Part shown: positions 7,920 through 17,518 of the stretch, in pieces | Layout of the letters: each line of letters begins with the position of its first letter | How positions within the stretch are numbered: the first letter of the stretch is position 1 | Assembly (NCBI GenBank): GCA_934130935.1 | Contig: CAKOYQ010000005.1 | Location: forward strand, 1 to 64,000 | Direction of reading: 5' to 3' | From: an uncultured Clostridia bacterium | Lineage (GTDB): Bacteria; Bacillota; Clostridia; TANB77; CAG-508 | Length of the DNA: 64,000 nt | Program-made: the position numbers and the translations under genes | Notes under the pieces: model-generated | The model's input: the letters and a program-made list of their open reading frames with translations, nothing else | Databases searched by the model: none | Told to the model about the DNA's origin: nothing

Positions 7920-8089
7920 TTTTTCCTCCTTAAGCAATTGCTTTGTATAAATGTTTGATTGTTTTAATGTAACGGAGTAGTAATAATGTTACTTTTATTA
8001 TTATATCGTACTAAATACAGAAAGTCAATGTAATTGGCTAAAATATAGCAATTTATGATAGTTTAGCCTTGGAAATATGTGGAAAAGTA

Positions 8090-8118
8090 TTGACTTTTTA
8101 TTAAAACTATGATAAAAT
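8090..8118 (+). promoter_or_regulatory. Promoter of the 97-residue protein gene
   Basis: TTGACT at 8090-8095 and TAAAAT at 8113-8118 with 17-base spacing, placing the transcript start near 8125. Confidence 0.65.
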
Positions 8119-8172
8119 AAATATGTATTTTATAAAAAAGAGAGGTGTAACCTATTAAAATAGGTAATTAAG

Positions 8173-8466
8173 ATGGGAAAAATAATAGATGCATTAAAAG
8201 AATTAATAAAAGAATTTATACAGCCTAATAATGAAGGAGGCTCATTTGAGGAGCTTGCTTTATCTAGTGGTTTAAATGAAAAAGATATACAATTATTAAA
8301 AGATACGATGAATGGAAATGAAAAAGATCTTGCAGAAAAAAAGCCAGTATCAAAAATAAAAGAAGAAAATAAAGACGAGGTTTTTTCCGAAAAAAACATA
8401 GCAAATTCCAAAAAACTTCCAAATAATTCAAAAAAAATTAAAGGTGATAATGAAATAGAAAAATAA
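8173..8466 (+). CDS. Hypothetical small charged protein
   Basis: 97 residues, unrecognised. The first half looks like an amphipathic helical segment (MGKIIDALKELIKEFIQPNN) and a helical pair; the second half is Lys/Glu/Asn-rich and probably disordered. No membrane segment. The only good ribosome-binding site (GAGGTG at 8142-8147) lies 25 bases before the ATG, with a 6-bp hairpin (8150-8165) in between that would bring it to normal distance if folded. It has its own promoter and terminator. Confidence 0.7.
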   Translation: MGKIIDALKELIKEFIQPNNEGGSFEELALSSGLNEKDIQLLKDTMNGNEKDLAEKKPVSKIKEENKDEVFSEKNIANSKKLPNNSKKIKGDNEIEK

Positions 8467-8476
8467 ATTAAAACAT

Positions 8477-8507
8477 AAAATAGAGAGTGAGGATTCTCTA
8501 TTTTTTT
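8477..8507 (+). terminator. Terminator after the 97-residue protein gene
   Basis: A 10-bp stem (AAAATAGAGA with TCTCTATTTT) ending in a T-run. Confidence 0.75.
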
Positions 8508-8568
8508 GGACTTTAAGATATAACTTTTAAAATTCCACAAAAAATCCTAAAAAAATTTGTAAAATATA

Positions 8569-8597
8569 TTTACATTTTTAAACATTTTGTATACAAT
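8569..8597 (+). promoter_or_regulatory. Likely promoter of the glycosyltransferase gene
   Basis: TTTACA at 8569-8574 and TACAAT at 8592-8597 with 17-base spacing, about 55 bases before the start codon. Confidence 0.55.
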
Positions 8598-8651
8598 ATA
8601 CTGAGGTAGACTAAAACAAAAGAAAATGTAACTTAAGAAAGGGGTAAATCA

Positions 8652-9944
8652 ATGAAAATATTGATGCTAACATGGGAATATCCACCAAGAGTAGTAGGCG
8701 GAATATCAAGAGTAGTGTATGACCTATCACACAGATTAATAAAAGATGGTCATGAGGTAACTGTAGTAACATACAGAGATGGAGAAACTCCATATTTTGA
8801 GGATGATAAAGGAGTGAAAGTATACAGAATAGATAATTACATGATAAATCCAAACAATTTTATAGATTGGATAATGCAAATGAATTTTAATATGGTGGCA
8901 AAAGCGAGTCAAATAATTGCTGAACAAGGTAATTTTGATGTAATACATGCACATGATTGGCTAGTTGCATATGCAGCAAAAACACTTAAAAATTCATATA
9001 ATATCCCAATAGTAGCAACGATACATGCAACAGAAGCTGGAAGAAACAGTGGAATACATGATGAAACCCAAAGATATATAAATGATACCGAATGGATGCT
9101 TACATATGAAGCAACTGAAGTAATAGTTAATAGTAATTATATGAAAGGTGAGATACAAAGATTATTTGGATTGCCATTTGAAAAAATAAATGTAGTGGCA
9201 AATGGAGTAAATTTAAATAAGTTTTCTGGAATTGATAGAGATTATTCATTTAGAAGAAGATATGCTATGGACAATGAAAAAATAATATTATTTATGGGAA
9301 GACTTGTATATGAAAAAGGAATACAAAATTTAATAGCTGCAATGCCAAAAGTTTTAGCAGGATATCATGATGCCAAACTTGTAATTGCTGGAAAAGGTGG
9401 AATGATAGATGAATTAAGAGAACAAGCAAATGCATTAGGGTTGGGAAATAAAATATATTTTGCTGGATATTTGGGAGGTAAAGATGTAGAGAAAATGTAT
9501 AAAGCAGCAGATATATCAGTATTTCCAAGTACATATGAACCTTTTGGAATTGTCGCATTAGAAGGAATGCTTGCAGAGAGACCAATAGTTGTTTCAGATG
9601 CAGGTGGTCTTGGAGAAATAGTAGAACATAGAGAAACTGGAATGAAAAGTTATTGTGGAAATCCGAATTCAATCGCTGATTCAATATTGGAATTACTTTA
9701 TAATCCAGAGTTATATGCAAATGTTGTAAAAAAAGCAAAGGCAAAGGTAAAAAATAATTTTAATTGGGCAAAAATAGCTCAAGATACGCATTTTACTTAT
9801 CAAAAGGCAATATGTGAAACAATGGCAGAGAAACAAAGAAAGCAACTGGAACAAGAAAAGGCGCAAAAAACCAAAAAAGCAAAAGGAACAGAAAAAGAAA
9901 TTACAAATTTATTATCTTTCAGAAAACGTCAAGCATATGCATAA
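8652..9944 (+). CDS. Family 4 glycosyltransferase (glycogen synthase-like)
   Basis: 430 residues with a two-domain GT-B fold. The N-terminal domain begins MKILMLTWEYPPRVVGGI, where the Gly-rich loop after the first strand binds the donor. The C-terminal domain has FMGRLVYEKGIQNLI and the E-x7-E motif in YEPFGIVALEGM. The start resembles bacterial glycogen/starch synthase-like enzymes more than capsule transferases; the acceptor cannot be told. A Lys/Gln-rich tail (about residues 385-415) is likely a helix outside the catalytic core. AAAGGGG precedes the ATG. Terminator follows. Confidence 0.85.
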   Translation: MKILMLTWEYPPRVVGGISRVVYDLSHRLIKDGHEVTVVTYRDGETPYFEDDKGVKVYRIDNYMINPNNFIDWIMQMNFNMVAKASQIIAEQGNFDVIHAHDWLVAYAAKTLKNSYNIPIVATIHATEAGRNSGIHDETQRYINDTEWMLTYEATEVIVNSNYMKGEIQRLFGLPFEKINVVANGVNLNKFSGIDRDYSFRRRYAMDNEKIILFMGRLVYEKGIQNLIAAMPKVLAGYHDAKLVIAGKGGMIDELREQANALGLGNKIYFAGYLGGKDVEKMYKAADISVFPSTYEPFGIVALEGMLAERPIVVSDAGGLGEIVEHRETGMKSYCGNPNSIADSILELLYNPELYANVVKKAKAKVKNNFNWAKIAQDTHFTYQKAICETMAEKQRKQLEQEKAQKTKKAKGTEKEITNLLSFRKRQAYA

Positions 9945-9955
9945 ATGGAATACAG

Positions 9956-9981
9956 AGCTGCACATTTGTATGCAGCTTTTT
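9956..9981 (+). terminator. Terminator of the glycosyltransferase gene
   Basis: AGCTGCA at 9956-9962 pairs with TGCAGCT at 9971-9977, followed by a T-run. Confidence 0.75.
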
Positions 9982-10010
9982 CGATACAATGATATACAAG
10001 GAGAATGATT

Positions 10011-10346
10011 ATGAATATATATGATACTGCAAATAAATTAGCAGAAGAAATAAAACAATCAGAAGAATATGTAACATATAAAATTGCAAAAGAAGCTATA
10101 AGTTTAAATTATGAGCTAAAAAATAAAATAGATAAATTTGAAAAAGCAAGATATGATGCACAAATAGTAGCAATTCAGACAGGAAAAGATGATGAAGAAA
10201 AGGCAAGATATGCTCAAGAATTATATGGAGAATTGATACAAAATCAAGAGGCAAGTAAATATTTTGATGCAGAATTAAAATTTAATATATTAATTGCGGA
10301 TATAAACAAAATAATAGGAGAAGCAATACAAAGTTTAATAAAATAA
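10011..10346 (+). CDS. YlbF/YmcA family protein
   Basis: 111 residues, all helical, matching the small YlbF/YmcA (DUF964) family. It contains typical segments such as the N-terminal ANKLAEEIKQSEEY stretch and the C-terminal FNILIADINKIIGEAI stretch. In Bacillus, relatives form the RicAFT complex that affects RNase Y and phosphorelay output; here only one member is seen. The ATG at 10011 is chosen because AAGGAG lies 7 bases upstream, against 1 base for the in-frame ATG at 10005. Confidence 0.85.
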   Translation: MNIYDTANKLAEEIKQSEEYVTYKIAKEAISLNYELKNKIDKFEKARYDAQIVAIQTGKDDEEKARYAQELYGELIQNQEASKYFDAELKFNILIADINKIIGEAIQSLIK

Positions 10347-10432
10347 TGAATTGATTTTATAATGTAATTAGGGACATTAAATCATAAATATAAAGATGAA
10401 AATAATCTGATTTATAATGAAAGGAAGAAAAA

Positions 10433-11122
10433 ATGGAACTAATTATAATAATAGTGGTAGCTATAATAGCTATTATAATAATATATTCAATGATGAAAAC
10501 AAATATAAAGGAATTAAAAAAGATTGCTGGAGATTCAGAACTAAATAAAATTGCACAAAAATTTCCTAAAAACAAGGAGATATGCAAAGCATTATTACAT
10601 AAATTAGGAAATAAAACTACTAAAATAGAAGAAAAAGAAGATTCAGAGTCAACTTTATATATGGCGATTCAAGATAAGATAGTAATAGGAAATACACATG
10701 ATAGTTATACTAGAATACAGACAATGGCACATGAATGTTTACATTCAATACAAGATAGAAAAATGTTAATTTTTAATTTTATTTATTCTAATTTTTACAT
10801 TATGTATTATGCTATTATATGTATTTTAGTAATGATAAAAAAATTACCAAATGAAATGTTATATTCAAATGTTTTTTTGATTTTAAGTTTTATATATTAT
10901 GTTGTAAGAATATTTTTAGAAAATGATGCAATGATAAAAGCACAATATTTAGCCAAAGAATATATGAAAGACCAAGGCAATGCTACTCAAGAGGAAATTG
11001 AAAGAATAAACAATGGTTTTACTCAGTTGAATAAAAGTTGCATAAAAGGTACAAATTGTAGTTTATTTGTAAACATTATGATAAAACTTGTAATTTTTAA
11101 TGTCTTAGCATTGATTTTTTAG
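10433..11122 (+). CDS. Membrane protein with HEXXH zinc-protease-like motif
   Basis: 229 residues. One N-terminal membrane helix (about residues 2-20) is followed by a soluble segment containing H100-E-C-L-H104. Two hydrophobic helices follow (about 115-160), and a last one at the C-terminus. The HEXXH plus membrane anchoring suggests a membrane zinc metallopeptidase, comparable to the YugP-type neutral zinc peptidases, but I cannot identify the third zinc ligand and overall similarity is weak. It lies between ylbF-like and secG genes with its own ribosome-binding site (AAAGGAAG). Confidence 0.6.
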   Translation: MELIIIIVVAIIAIIIIYSMMKTNIKELKKIAGDSELNKIAQKFPKNKEICKALLHKLGNKTTKIEEKEDSESTLYMAIQDKIVIGNTHDSYTRIQTMAHECLHSIQDRKMLIFNFIYSNFYIMYYAIICILVMIKKLPNEMLYSNVFLILSFIYYVVRIFLENDAMIKAQYLAKEYMKDQGNATQEEIERINNGFTQLNKSCIKGTNCSLFVNIMIKLVIFNVLALIF

Positions 11123-11176
11123 GATTTATGTGGTAAAATATTCAAGTGTAAATATAACTATTAGGAGGAATACTAA

Positions 11177-11425
11177 ATGCAAGTAGTAAAAATAATATTA
11201 ACAGTAATTGATTTAATAATATGTTTAGCATTAACAATATTAGCAATGATACAGTCTAAGGAAGATGCAGGATTATCATCAACAATAACAGGTTCAACTA
11301 CAAATAACTTTTTTGAGAAAAATAAAGGAAGAACCAAAGAAGGCATGCAAAAAAAATGGACAATTATTTTAGGGATAGTATTTGTAATTGTTACAATTTC
11401 GCTTTCGATAATATACATAGCATAA
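11177..11425 (+). CDS. secG: Preprotein translocase subunit SecG
   Basis: 82 residues with two membrane helices (about residues 3-22 and 62-81) and the family segment MIQSKEDAGLSSTITGS between them. SecG assists SecYE. TTAGGAGG precedes the ATG. It is followed by a terminator and then rnr, the common secG-rnr order of Firmicutes; smpB, which often completes that cluster, is not here. Confidence 0.93.
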   Translation: MQVVKIILTVIDLIICLALTILAMIQSKEDAGLSSTITGSTTNNFFEKNKGRTKEGMQKKWTIILGIVFVIVTISLSIIYIA

Positions 11426-11427
11426 CA

Positions 11428-11458
11428 AAGAGGACAGTTCACATAAGCTGTCTTTTTT
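11428..11458 (+). terminator. Terminator after secG
   Basis: A short stem (AGAGGACAG with CTGTCTTTT, wobble included) with a seven-base T-run before the rnr ribosome-binding site. Confidence 0.6.
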
Positions 11459-11494
11459 TAACTAAGTTTTTGCCTTAAGGAAGGAATGAGATAA

Positions 11495-13441
11495 ATGAAA
11501 AAAGAATTCAAAATTGGAACGTATAAAAAAAATCAAAAGGGATTTGGATTTGTAAAATTAGAAGATCAAGAAGATGAAGTACATATTGCAAAAGAAAATT
11601 CATTAAATGCTTTAAATGGAGATACAGTTAGTATTGAAATAATCAAAAGCAAAGAAGTTGACAAAAAAGAAGAAGGAAAAATTATAAAAATAATTAGACA
11701 CGAAAAAGATACTGTGGTTGGAACATTTCAAAAAAATAGGAATTTTGGTTTTGTTGTGCCAGATGATAAGAATTTTGGGACAGATATATTTATTTCAAAA
11801 GCTAATTGGGGAAAAGCAAGAAATGGTCATAAAGTTTTAGTACAAATAACAAAATATCCAGAGAAGGGAAAAAATGCAGAAGGTAAGATAATAGAAGTTC
11901 TTGGAGGTATTAATGAAGCAGGAGTTGATATGCTTTCATTAATTAAACAATATGAACTTCCATATAAATTTCCAGATGAAGTTGTAAATGAAGCTAAAGC
12001 ATTTGGAACAAAGATTGATGAAGGAGATTTGCAAAACAGAAAAGATTTACGTGATGATATAGTTTTTACCATTGATGGAGAAGATGCCAAAGATTTAGAT
12101 GATGCAATACATGTAGAAAAATTGCCAAATGGGAATTATAAATTAGATGTTCATATTGCTGATGTAAGCCATTATGTAAGAGAAAAGACAGAACTTGATA
12201 AAGAAGCATATTTAAGAGGAACAAGTATTTATATGTTAGGAAGAGTTATTCCAATGTTACCAAGAGAATTATCAAATGGGATTTGTAGTTTAAATGCAGG
12301 TGAAGATAGATATACTCTTTCATGTTCAATGGAAATTACCCCAAATGCCAAAATAATTGATTCTGACATATATAAAGCAGTTATAAGAGTAACAGAAAGA
12401 ATGTCCTACACAAATGTACAAAAAATACTAGACAAATCAGATAATGAAGTTATAAAAAGATATGAAAAATATATTAAAGATTTTGAATTAATGGCAGAAC
12501 TTGCAACAATATTAAAAGAAAAAAGAAAAGAAAATGGATATTTAAATTTGGAGATACCAGAAAGCAAAATAATCCTTGACAAAAATGGTTTTGTGGTAGA
12601 TGTAAAAAAATATGAAACTTATTTTGCAAATGAAATAATAGAACAATTTATGCTTATTGCAAATGAAACAGTTGCAGAGAAATTTTATTGGTTACAAGCA
12701 CCATTTATATATAGAAATCATGAGGCTCCAGATTTAGATAAAATAAAAGACTTAAATAAAATATTATTCAACTTTGGATATAAAATAAAAATATCAAAAG
12801 AAGACATTGTTTATCCAAATGAATTTGCAAAAATTTTAGAGAATGTGAAAGGAAAAGATGAAGAAAAGGTTGTTTCTAATATTATATTAAGAACACTTAG
12901 AGTAGCAAAATATGAAGCAGAAAATAAGGGACATTTTGGAATTGCAAGTAAATATTATTGTCATTTTACATCACCAATAAGAAGATATCCAGATTTATTT
13001 ATACACAGAGTAATTTCAAAATATCTTGAGAGTGATTATATGGTAAATGAGTTTTGGATAAAAAAATATGAAAAAAGGGCACAGAAAAGAGCAGAAAATT
13101 GCTCAGAAAGAGAAAGAACTGCAACAAAAGTTGAAAGAGAAGCAGAGGACATTAAAAAAGCAGAATTTATGGAAAATAAAATTGGAGAAACATATGAAGG
13201 AATCATTTCATCGGTTACCAATTTTGGAATATTTGTTGAACTTGAGAATACTGTTGAAGGACTAATTAGATATGAAACATTGGGTGATGAATATTTTATT
13301 TATAATGAAGAACGTAGAGAGGCTATAGGAGAACTTTCTCATAAAGTTTATAAAATAGGAGATAAGGTAAGAATTAGAGTTGTAGATGCGAACAAATTGT
13401 TAAGAAAAATTGATTTTGAAATTGACAAAGATGATGGCTAA
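11495..13441 (+). CDS. rnr: Ribonuclease R
   Basis: 648 residues, somewhat short for RNase R (usually 700-800) because the N-terminal extension is small. Two cold-shock RNA-binding domains (GTYKKNQKGFGFV and VGTFQKNRNFGFVVPDD) are followed by the RNB catalytic domain with the Asp cluster in FTIDGEDAKDLDDAIHVEK. A C-terminal S1 domain begins near YEGIISSVTNFGIFVEL. It degrades structured RNA 3' to 5'. AAGGAATGAG precedes the ATG. smpB is not adjacent. Confidence 0.95.
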   Translation: MKKEFKIGTYKKNQKGFGFVKLEDQEDEVHIAKENSLNALNGDTVSIEIIKSKEVDKKEEGKIIKIIRHEKDTVVGTFQKNRNFGFVVPDDKNFGTDIFISKANWGKARNGHKVLVQITKYPEKGKNAEGKIIEVLGGINEAGVDMLSLIKQYELPYKFPDEVVNEAKAFGTKIDEGDLQNRKDLRDDIVFTIDGEDAKDLDDAIHVEKLPNGNYKLDVHIADVSHYVREKTELDKEAYLRGTSIYMLGRVIPMLPRELSNGICSLNAGEDRYTLSCSMEITPNAKIIDSDIYKAVIRVTERMSYTNVQKILDKSDNEVIKRYEKYIKDFELMAELATILKEKRKENGYLNLEIPESKIILDKNGFVVDVKKYETYFANEIIEQFMLIANETVAEKFYWLQAPFIYRNHEAPDLDKIKDLNKILFNFGYKIKISKEDIVYPNEFAKILENVKGKDEEKVVSNIILRTLRVAKYEAENKGHFGIASKYYCHFTSPIRRYPDLFIHRVISKYLESDYMVNEFWIKKYEKRAQKRAENCSERERTATKVEREAEDIKKAEFMENKIGETYEGIISSVTNFGIFVELENTVEGLIRYETLGDEYFIYNEERREAIGELSHKVYKIGDKVRIRVVDANKLLRKIDFEIDKDDG

Positions 13442-13443
13442 TG

Positions 13444-13469
13444 AACAACACACCTAAAATGTGTTGTTT
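13444..13469 (+). terminator. Terminator after rnr
   Basis: Nine-base stem (AACAACACA with TGTGTTGTT) followed by Ts. Confidence 0.8.
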
Positions 13470-13508
13470 TTTGTGCCCAAATTTAGAAGAAAGAGAGGAA
13501 CGAAAAAA

Positions 13509-15524
13509 ATGGAACAATTAAATCTAGGAACAGAAAAAATAGGAAAATTACTAAAGAAGTTTGCAATACCATGTATAATATCGATGGTAGTAAATGCATT
13601 ATATAACATAGTAGATCAAATATTTATTGGATGGGGAGTAGACTATTTAGGAAATGGAGCAACCAATATTGTATTTCCAATAACAGTAATATGTTTATCA
13701 TTTGCATTAATGTTTGGAGATGGAACATCAGCATATTTAAGTTTAAAACTAGGAGAAAAAAAGCAAAAAGAAGCCGAAAGAGGCGTTGGAAGTGGAATTG
13801 CAACAGGTTCGATAATATCAATAATTTTATGTGTAATAGTATTAATATTTTTGCCACAATTACTTAATTTGTTTGGATGTACTGATGCGTTAAGAGAATA
13901 TGCACTGAAATATGGTGGAGTAATTGCAATAGGAATACCATTTATGATGATAGGAACTATATTAAGTTCAGTAATTAGAGCAGATGGGTCACCTAAATAT
14001 TCAATGTTTTCAATGGTAGCGGGAGCAATCTTAAATATAATTTTAGACCCAATTTTTATATTTGATTGGGGACTAAATATGGGAATAGAAGGAGCTGCTC
14101 TTGCAACTATTTTAAGTCAATTTATAACATTTGGATTAAATGTAGCATATATAAAAAGATTTAAAACAATTAAATTAACAAAAGAAACATTTAGACCAGA
14201 TTTTAAAATTGCATCAACAGTTGCTAAATTTGGAATATCATCATTTATAACACAAATGGCGATTGTTGTTGTAATAACAGTACAAAATACAATCTTTAAA
14301 CAATATGGGGAGTTAAGTAGATTTGGAGCAGATATTCCAATAACAGTACTTGGAATAGTAATGAAAATCAATCAAATTTTAAGTAGCATAATAATAGGAA
14401 TTGCAGTTGGAAGTCAACCTATAATAGGATTTAATTATGGTGCAAGAAAATTTGATAGAGTAAAACAAACAATAAAAATTGTACTGGGACTAAGTGCTAC
14501 AGTATCAATAACTGCATTTATTTTATTCCAAACAATACCAGAAAAATTAATTGGAATATTTGGTTCAGGTAATGAATTATATAATGAATTTGCATGTATA
14601 ACATTTAGACAATTTTTAATGTTAACAATATTTAATGGAATACAAATAGCATCAGGGATATTTTTTCAAGCTATAGGTAAACCAAGTAAATCAGCATTTT
14701 TAACATTGTCAAGACAAATACTATTTTTTACACCTGCTGCAATAATATTAGCAAAATATTATAATGTAATGGGAGTTATTTATGCAGGACCTGTATCAGA
14801 TGGGTTAGCATTTTGTATAGCAGCAATATTATTAATAAAAGAAATCAAAAATCTTGGAAAACAGTCTAATGAGAGTTATGCAATTAGTGATGATGAAAGT
14901 AAAGCTCAAAAAGAAAAAAGAAATGTTATAATTACAGTTGCAAGAGAATATGGGTCTGGAGGAAGATATGTTGCAAAATTACTTGCAAAAAAATTAGGAC
15001 TTGGATTTTATGACAAAGATTTGATAAAGATTATATCAGATGAAAGTGGTTTGTCTGCTACATATATAGAACAAAATGAACAAAGCATACATGGAAATTT
15101 ACTTTCAAGTTTTAATACACAATATTATGATAATTTATCAAATGATGATAATTTATTTATAGCTGAAAGCAAAGCAATTAAAGAAATTGCAGATAAAGGT
15201 TCATGTGTTATTGTTGGAAGATGTTCAAATTATATCTTGAGAGATAATGCAAATGTAATAAATATTTTCTTATATAGTGATGACGAGAGTAAAGTTCAAA
15301 GAGCAGTTAAGTACTACGGATTAGAAGAGAAAAATGCATTAAAAGAAATAAATAGGATTAATAAAAATAGAGAAAAACATTATCATTATTATACTCATGA
15401 AAGTTGGAGAAATATTAACAATTATGATTTGAGTATTAATGTTGATAAAATGGGAGTAGAGAAGACCGCAGAACTTATTGAAAGTTTTGTAACTAATGAA
15501 AAAGTAGAGTTAGCACATAATTAG
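13509..15524 (+). CDS. MATE-family transporter fused to a cytidylate kinase-like domain
   Basis: 671 residues. About residues 1-455 form a MATE-type transporter with 12 hydrophobic segments (start MEQLNLGTEKIGKLLKKFAIP; PSKSAFLTLSRQ in the second half). Residues about 470-671 are soluble and match cytidylate kinase-like proteins: VIITVAREYGSGGRYVAKLL, then GFYDKDLIKIISDESGL, then VGRCSNYIL, and the NREKHYHYYTHESWRNINNY stretch. The start is the ATG at 13509 (AGAGAGG upstream), not 13461. There is no frameshift at the junction. Both domains are complete, so it is a genuine fusion. Substrates are unknown; a Na+ or H+ driven export function is family knowledge. Confidence 0.85.
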   Translation: MEQLNLGTEKIGKLLKKFAIPCIISMVVNALYNIVDQIFIGWGVDYLGNGATNIVFPITVICLSFALMFGDGTSAYLSLKLGEKKQKEAERGVGSGIATGSIISIILCVIVLIFLPQLLNLFGCTDALREYALKYGGVIAIGIPFMMIGTILSSVIRADGSPKYSMFSMVAGAILNIILDPIFIFDWGLNMGIEGAALATILSQFITFGLNVAYIKRFKTIKLTKETFRPDFKIASTVAKFGISSFITQMAIVVVITVQNTIFKQYGELSRFGADIPITVLGIVMKINQILSSIIIGIAVGSQPIIGFNYGARKFDRVKQTIKIVLGLSATVSITAFILFQTIPEKLIGIFGSGNELYNEFACITFRQFLMLTIFNGIQIASGIFFQAIGKPSKSAFLTLSRQILFFTPAAIILAKYYNVMGVIYAGPVSDGLAFCIAAILLIKEIKNLGKQSNESYAISDDESKAQKEKRNVIITVAREYGSGGRYVAKLLAKKLGLGFYDKDLIKIISDESGLSATYIEQNEQSIHGNLLSSFNTQYYDNLSNDDNLFIAESKAIKEIADKGSCVIVGRCSNYILRDNANVINIFLYSDDESKVQRAVKYYGLEEKNALKEINRINKNREKHYHYYTHESWRNINNYDLSINVDKMGVEKTAELIESFVTNEKVELAHN

Positions 15525-15557
15525 TGCTGATTCTATTTTTTGTTTTAACGAAATTGT

Positions 15558-15563
15558 TATAAT
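15558..15563 (+). promoter_or_regulatory. Possible extended -10 promoter of the dnaG-sigA operon
   Basis: TATAAT with an upstream TG at the extended -10 position, about 150 bases before dnaG. The -35 is weak. A second candidate TATAAT lies at 15679-15684, next to a TTCGTCGAAT sequence (15667-15676) that resembles a Spo0A box. No choice between them can be made from the sequence. Confidence 0.35.
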
Positions 15564-15715
15564 AAAGACTTTAAATATAAGCTTTTCATTATATTAATTT
15601 AAATAAAACATTAAAACATTAAAAAAAATCTTATTTGTTCTCAAAAAAAGAGGGAATTATGTAAAATTCGTCGAATAATATAATTATGTATAAATATGTG
15701 TAGGAGTGGAGGAGA

Positions 15716-17506
15716 ATGATACGATATAGTGATGAAATTATAGAAGAAGTAAGACAAAACAATGATATAGTAGATATAATATCACAATATGTACATTTGA
15801 CTCGAAAAGGAAGAAATTATTTTGGATTATGTCCTTTTCACAATGAAAAATCCCCATCATTTTCTGTATCACCAGACAGACAAATATTTCATTGCTTTGG
15901 ATGTGGTGTTGGAGGAAATGTATACACATTTTTAATGAAAATAGAAGGAATAACATTTAGAGAGGCATTAGAACAACTAGCAGAAAGAGCTAATATACAA
16001 TTACCAACATTAGAAAATAATGCGGATACAGCAAGAGAAGAACTAAAAGCAAAAGTATATAAAGTAAATGAATTTACAGCAGAATTTTATCATCAAAATT
16101 TGTACAAGCCAGTAGCTAAAATAGCACAAGAATATGTAAAAAAGAGAAGGATGAATACAGAAACTCTTGAAGCATATAAAATAGGGTATTCAGGCAAATT
16201 TGATGAACTATATAAAGCATTAAAATCACAAGGGTTTGGAGAAAAAGAGATATTAGAATCAGGATTAGTAAATAAAAATGACAATGGAACATATATTGAC
16301 AGATATAGGAACAGATTAATGTTTCCTATTTGTGATGCCAGAGGAAAAGTAATTGCATTTGGGGGAAGAGTATTAGATGACTCAAAACCTAAATATATTA
16401 ATTCTCCTGAAAATATTGTATATAGCAAAGGAAGACATCTATTTGGACTAAATGTAGCTAAAAAAGATTCTGCCAAAAAAATACTAATAGTAGAAGGATA
16501 CATGGATGTTATATCATTACATCAAAGAGGAATAACAAATGTAGTTGGAGCTTTAGGAACAGCATTAACAGAGCAACAAGGATGGTTGCTTAGAAGAACA
16601 ACTGAACAGGTAATATTAGGCTTTGATGCAGATGGAGCAGGCCAAACTGCGATTGCAAGATCAATGGAGATATTGCAAAAAATGGGTTGTGACATGAGAG
16701 TGTTGCAAATAGAAGGGGCAAAAGATCCTGATGAATTTATAGTGAAATTTGGAGAGGGAAGATTTAAGTTAGCTATAGATAATGCAATATCATTAGTAGA
16801 ATTTAAAGTTAAAAATTTGAAAAAAGAGCTTAACCTAGAAAATACAGGGGATAAAATAAAATTTCTAAATGAAATAGCAAAAATACTTTCAAAAGTAGAA
16901 AATACAATGGAGAGAGAAATATACATAGAAAAAATAGCAAAAGGGTATAATATATCAAAAGAAGCAATATATGCAGAAGTAAATAAATTGATATATTCAG
17001 GAGTAAAAGAAGATAAAAAACTACAAAATCAAAATAGAGAAATACGTCATATAACAAGAGAGCAAAAAGATAAAGGCGTTATTGATGAAACTTTAAAAAG
17101 AAGAGAAAATACAATAATAGCATTGTTGTTAGATGCAAATACAAATATATTCAAAAAGATAAAAGAACATATTAAGCCAGAAGATTTTAAAGATGAGATA
17201 AATAGGAAAATTGCAAAACAATTATATGAAGAATTAGAAAAATCAGATGCAAATATAAATAAACTTATAGATACTTTTGATGAGGAAACAAAAAGCCATA
17301 TAACAATGGTAATGGCCACTGATTATGAGATAGAGAATGTAAATAAAGCAGTTGAAGATATTCTATCAAAATATGAAAAGGAAAAGTTAGATAATAAAAA
17401 ACAAGACATTTTAAAACAATTAGAGAGTGAACAAGATAATGACAAGAAAAAACAATTAGGTAAGGAGCTAAGTAATATAATTATTTTATTAGCTAAAATT
17501 AAGTAG
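15716..17506 (+). CDS. dnaG: DNA primase
   Basis: 596 residues, the usual length. The CHC2 zinc finger (CPFHNEKSPSFSVSP, then HCFGCGVGGN) is at about residues 39-65. The TOPRIM catalytic core includes ILIVEGYMDVISLH and LGFDADGAGQTA. A C-terminal helicase-interacting domain follows. It makes RNA primers at the fork. The ATG is preceded by TAGGAG at 9 bases and GGAGG closer by. It is followed 12 bases later by sigA, the conserved macromolecular synthesis operon. Confidence 0.97.
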   Translation: MIRYSDEIIEEVRQNNDIVDIISQYVHLTRKGRNYFGLCPFHNEKSPSFSVSPDRQIFHCFGCGVGGNVYTFLMKIEGITFREALEQLAERANIQLPTLENNADTAREELKAKVYKVNEFTAEFYHQNLYKPVAKIAQEYVKKRRMNTETLEAYKIGYSGKFDELYKALKSQGFGEKEILESGLVNKNDNGTYIDRYRNRLMFPICDARGKVIAFGGRVLDDSKPKYINSPENIVYSKGRHLFGLNVAKKDSAKKILIVEGYMDVISLHQRGITNVVGALGTALTEQQGWLLRRTTEQVILGFDADGAGQTAIARSMEILQKMGCDMRVLQIEGAKDPDEFIVKFGEGRFKLAIDNAISLVEFKVKNLKKELNLENTGDKIKFLNEIAKILSKVENTMEREIYIEKIAKGYNISKEAIYAEVNKLIYSGVKEDKKLQNQNREIRHITREQKDKGVIDETLKRRENTIIALLLDANTNIFKKIKEHIKPEDFKDEINRKIAKQLYEELEKSDANINKLIDTFDEETKSHITMVMATDYEIENVNKAVEDILSKYEKEKLDNKKQDILKQLESEQDNDKKKQLGKELSNIIILLAKIK

Positions 17507-17518
17507 GGGTGAATTTTT

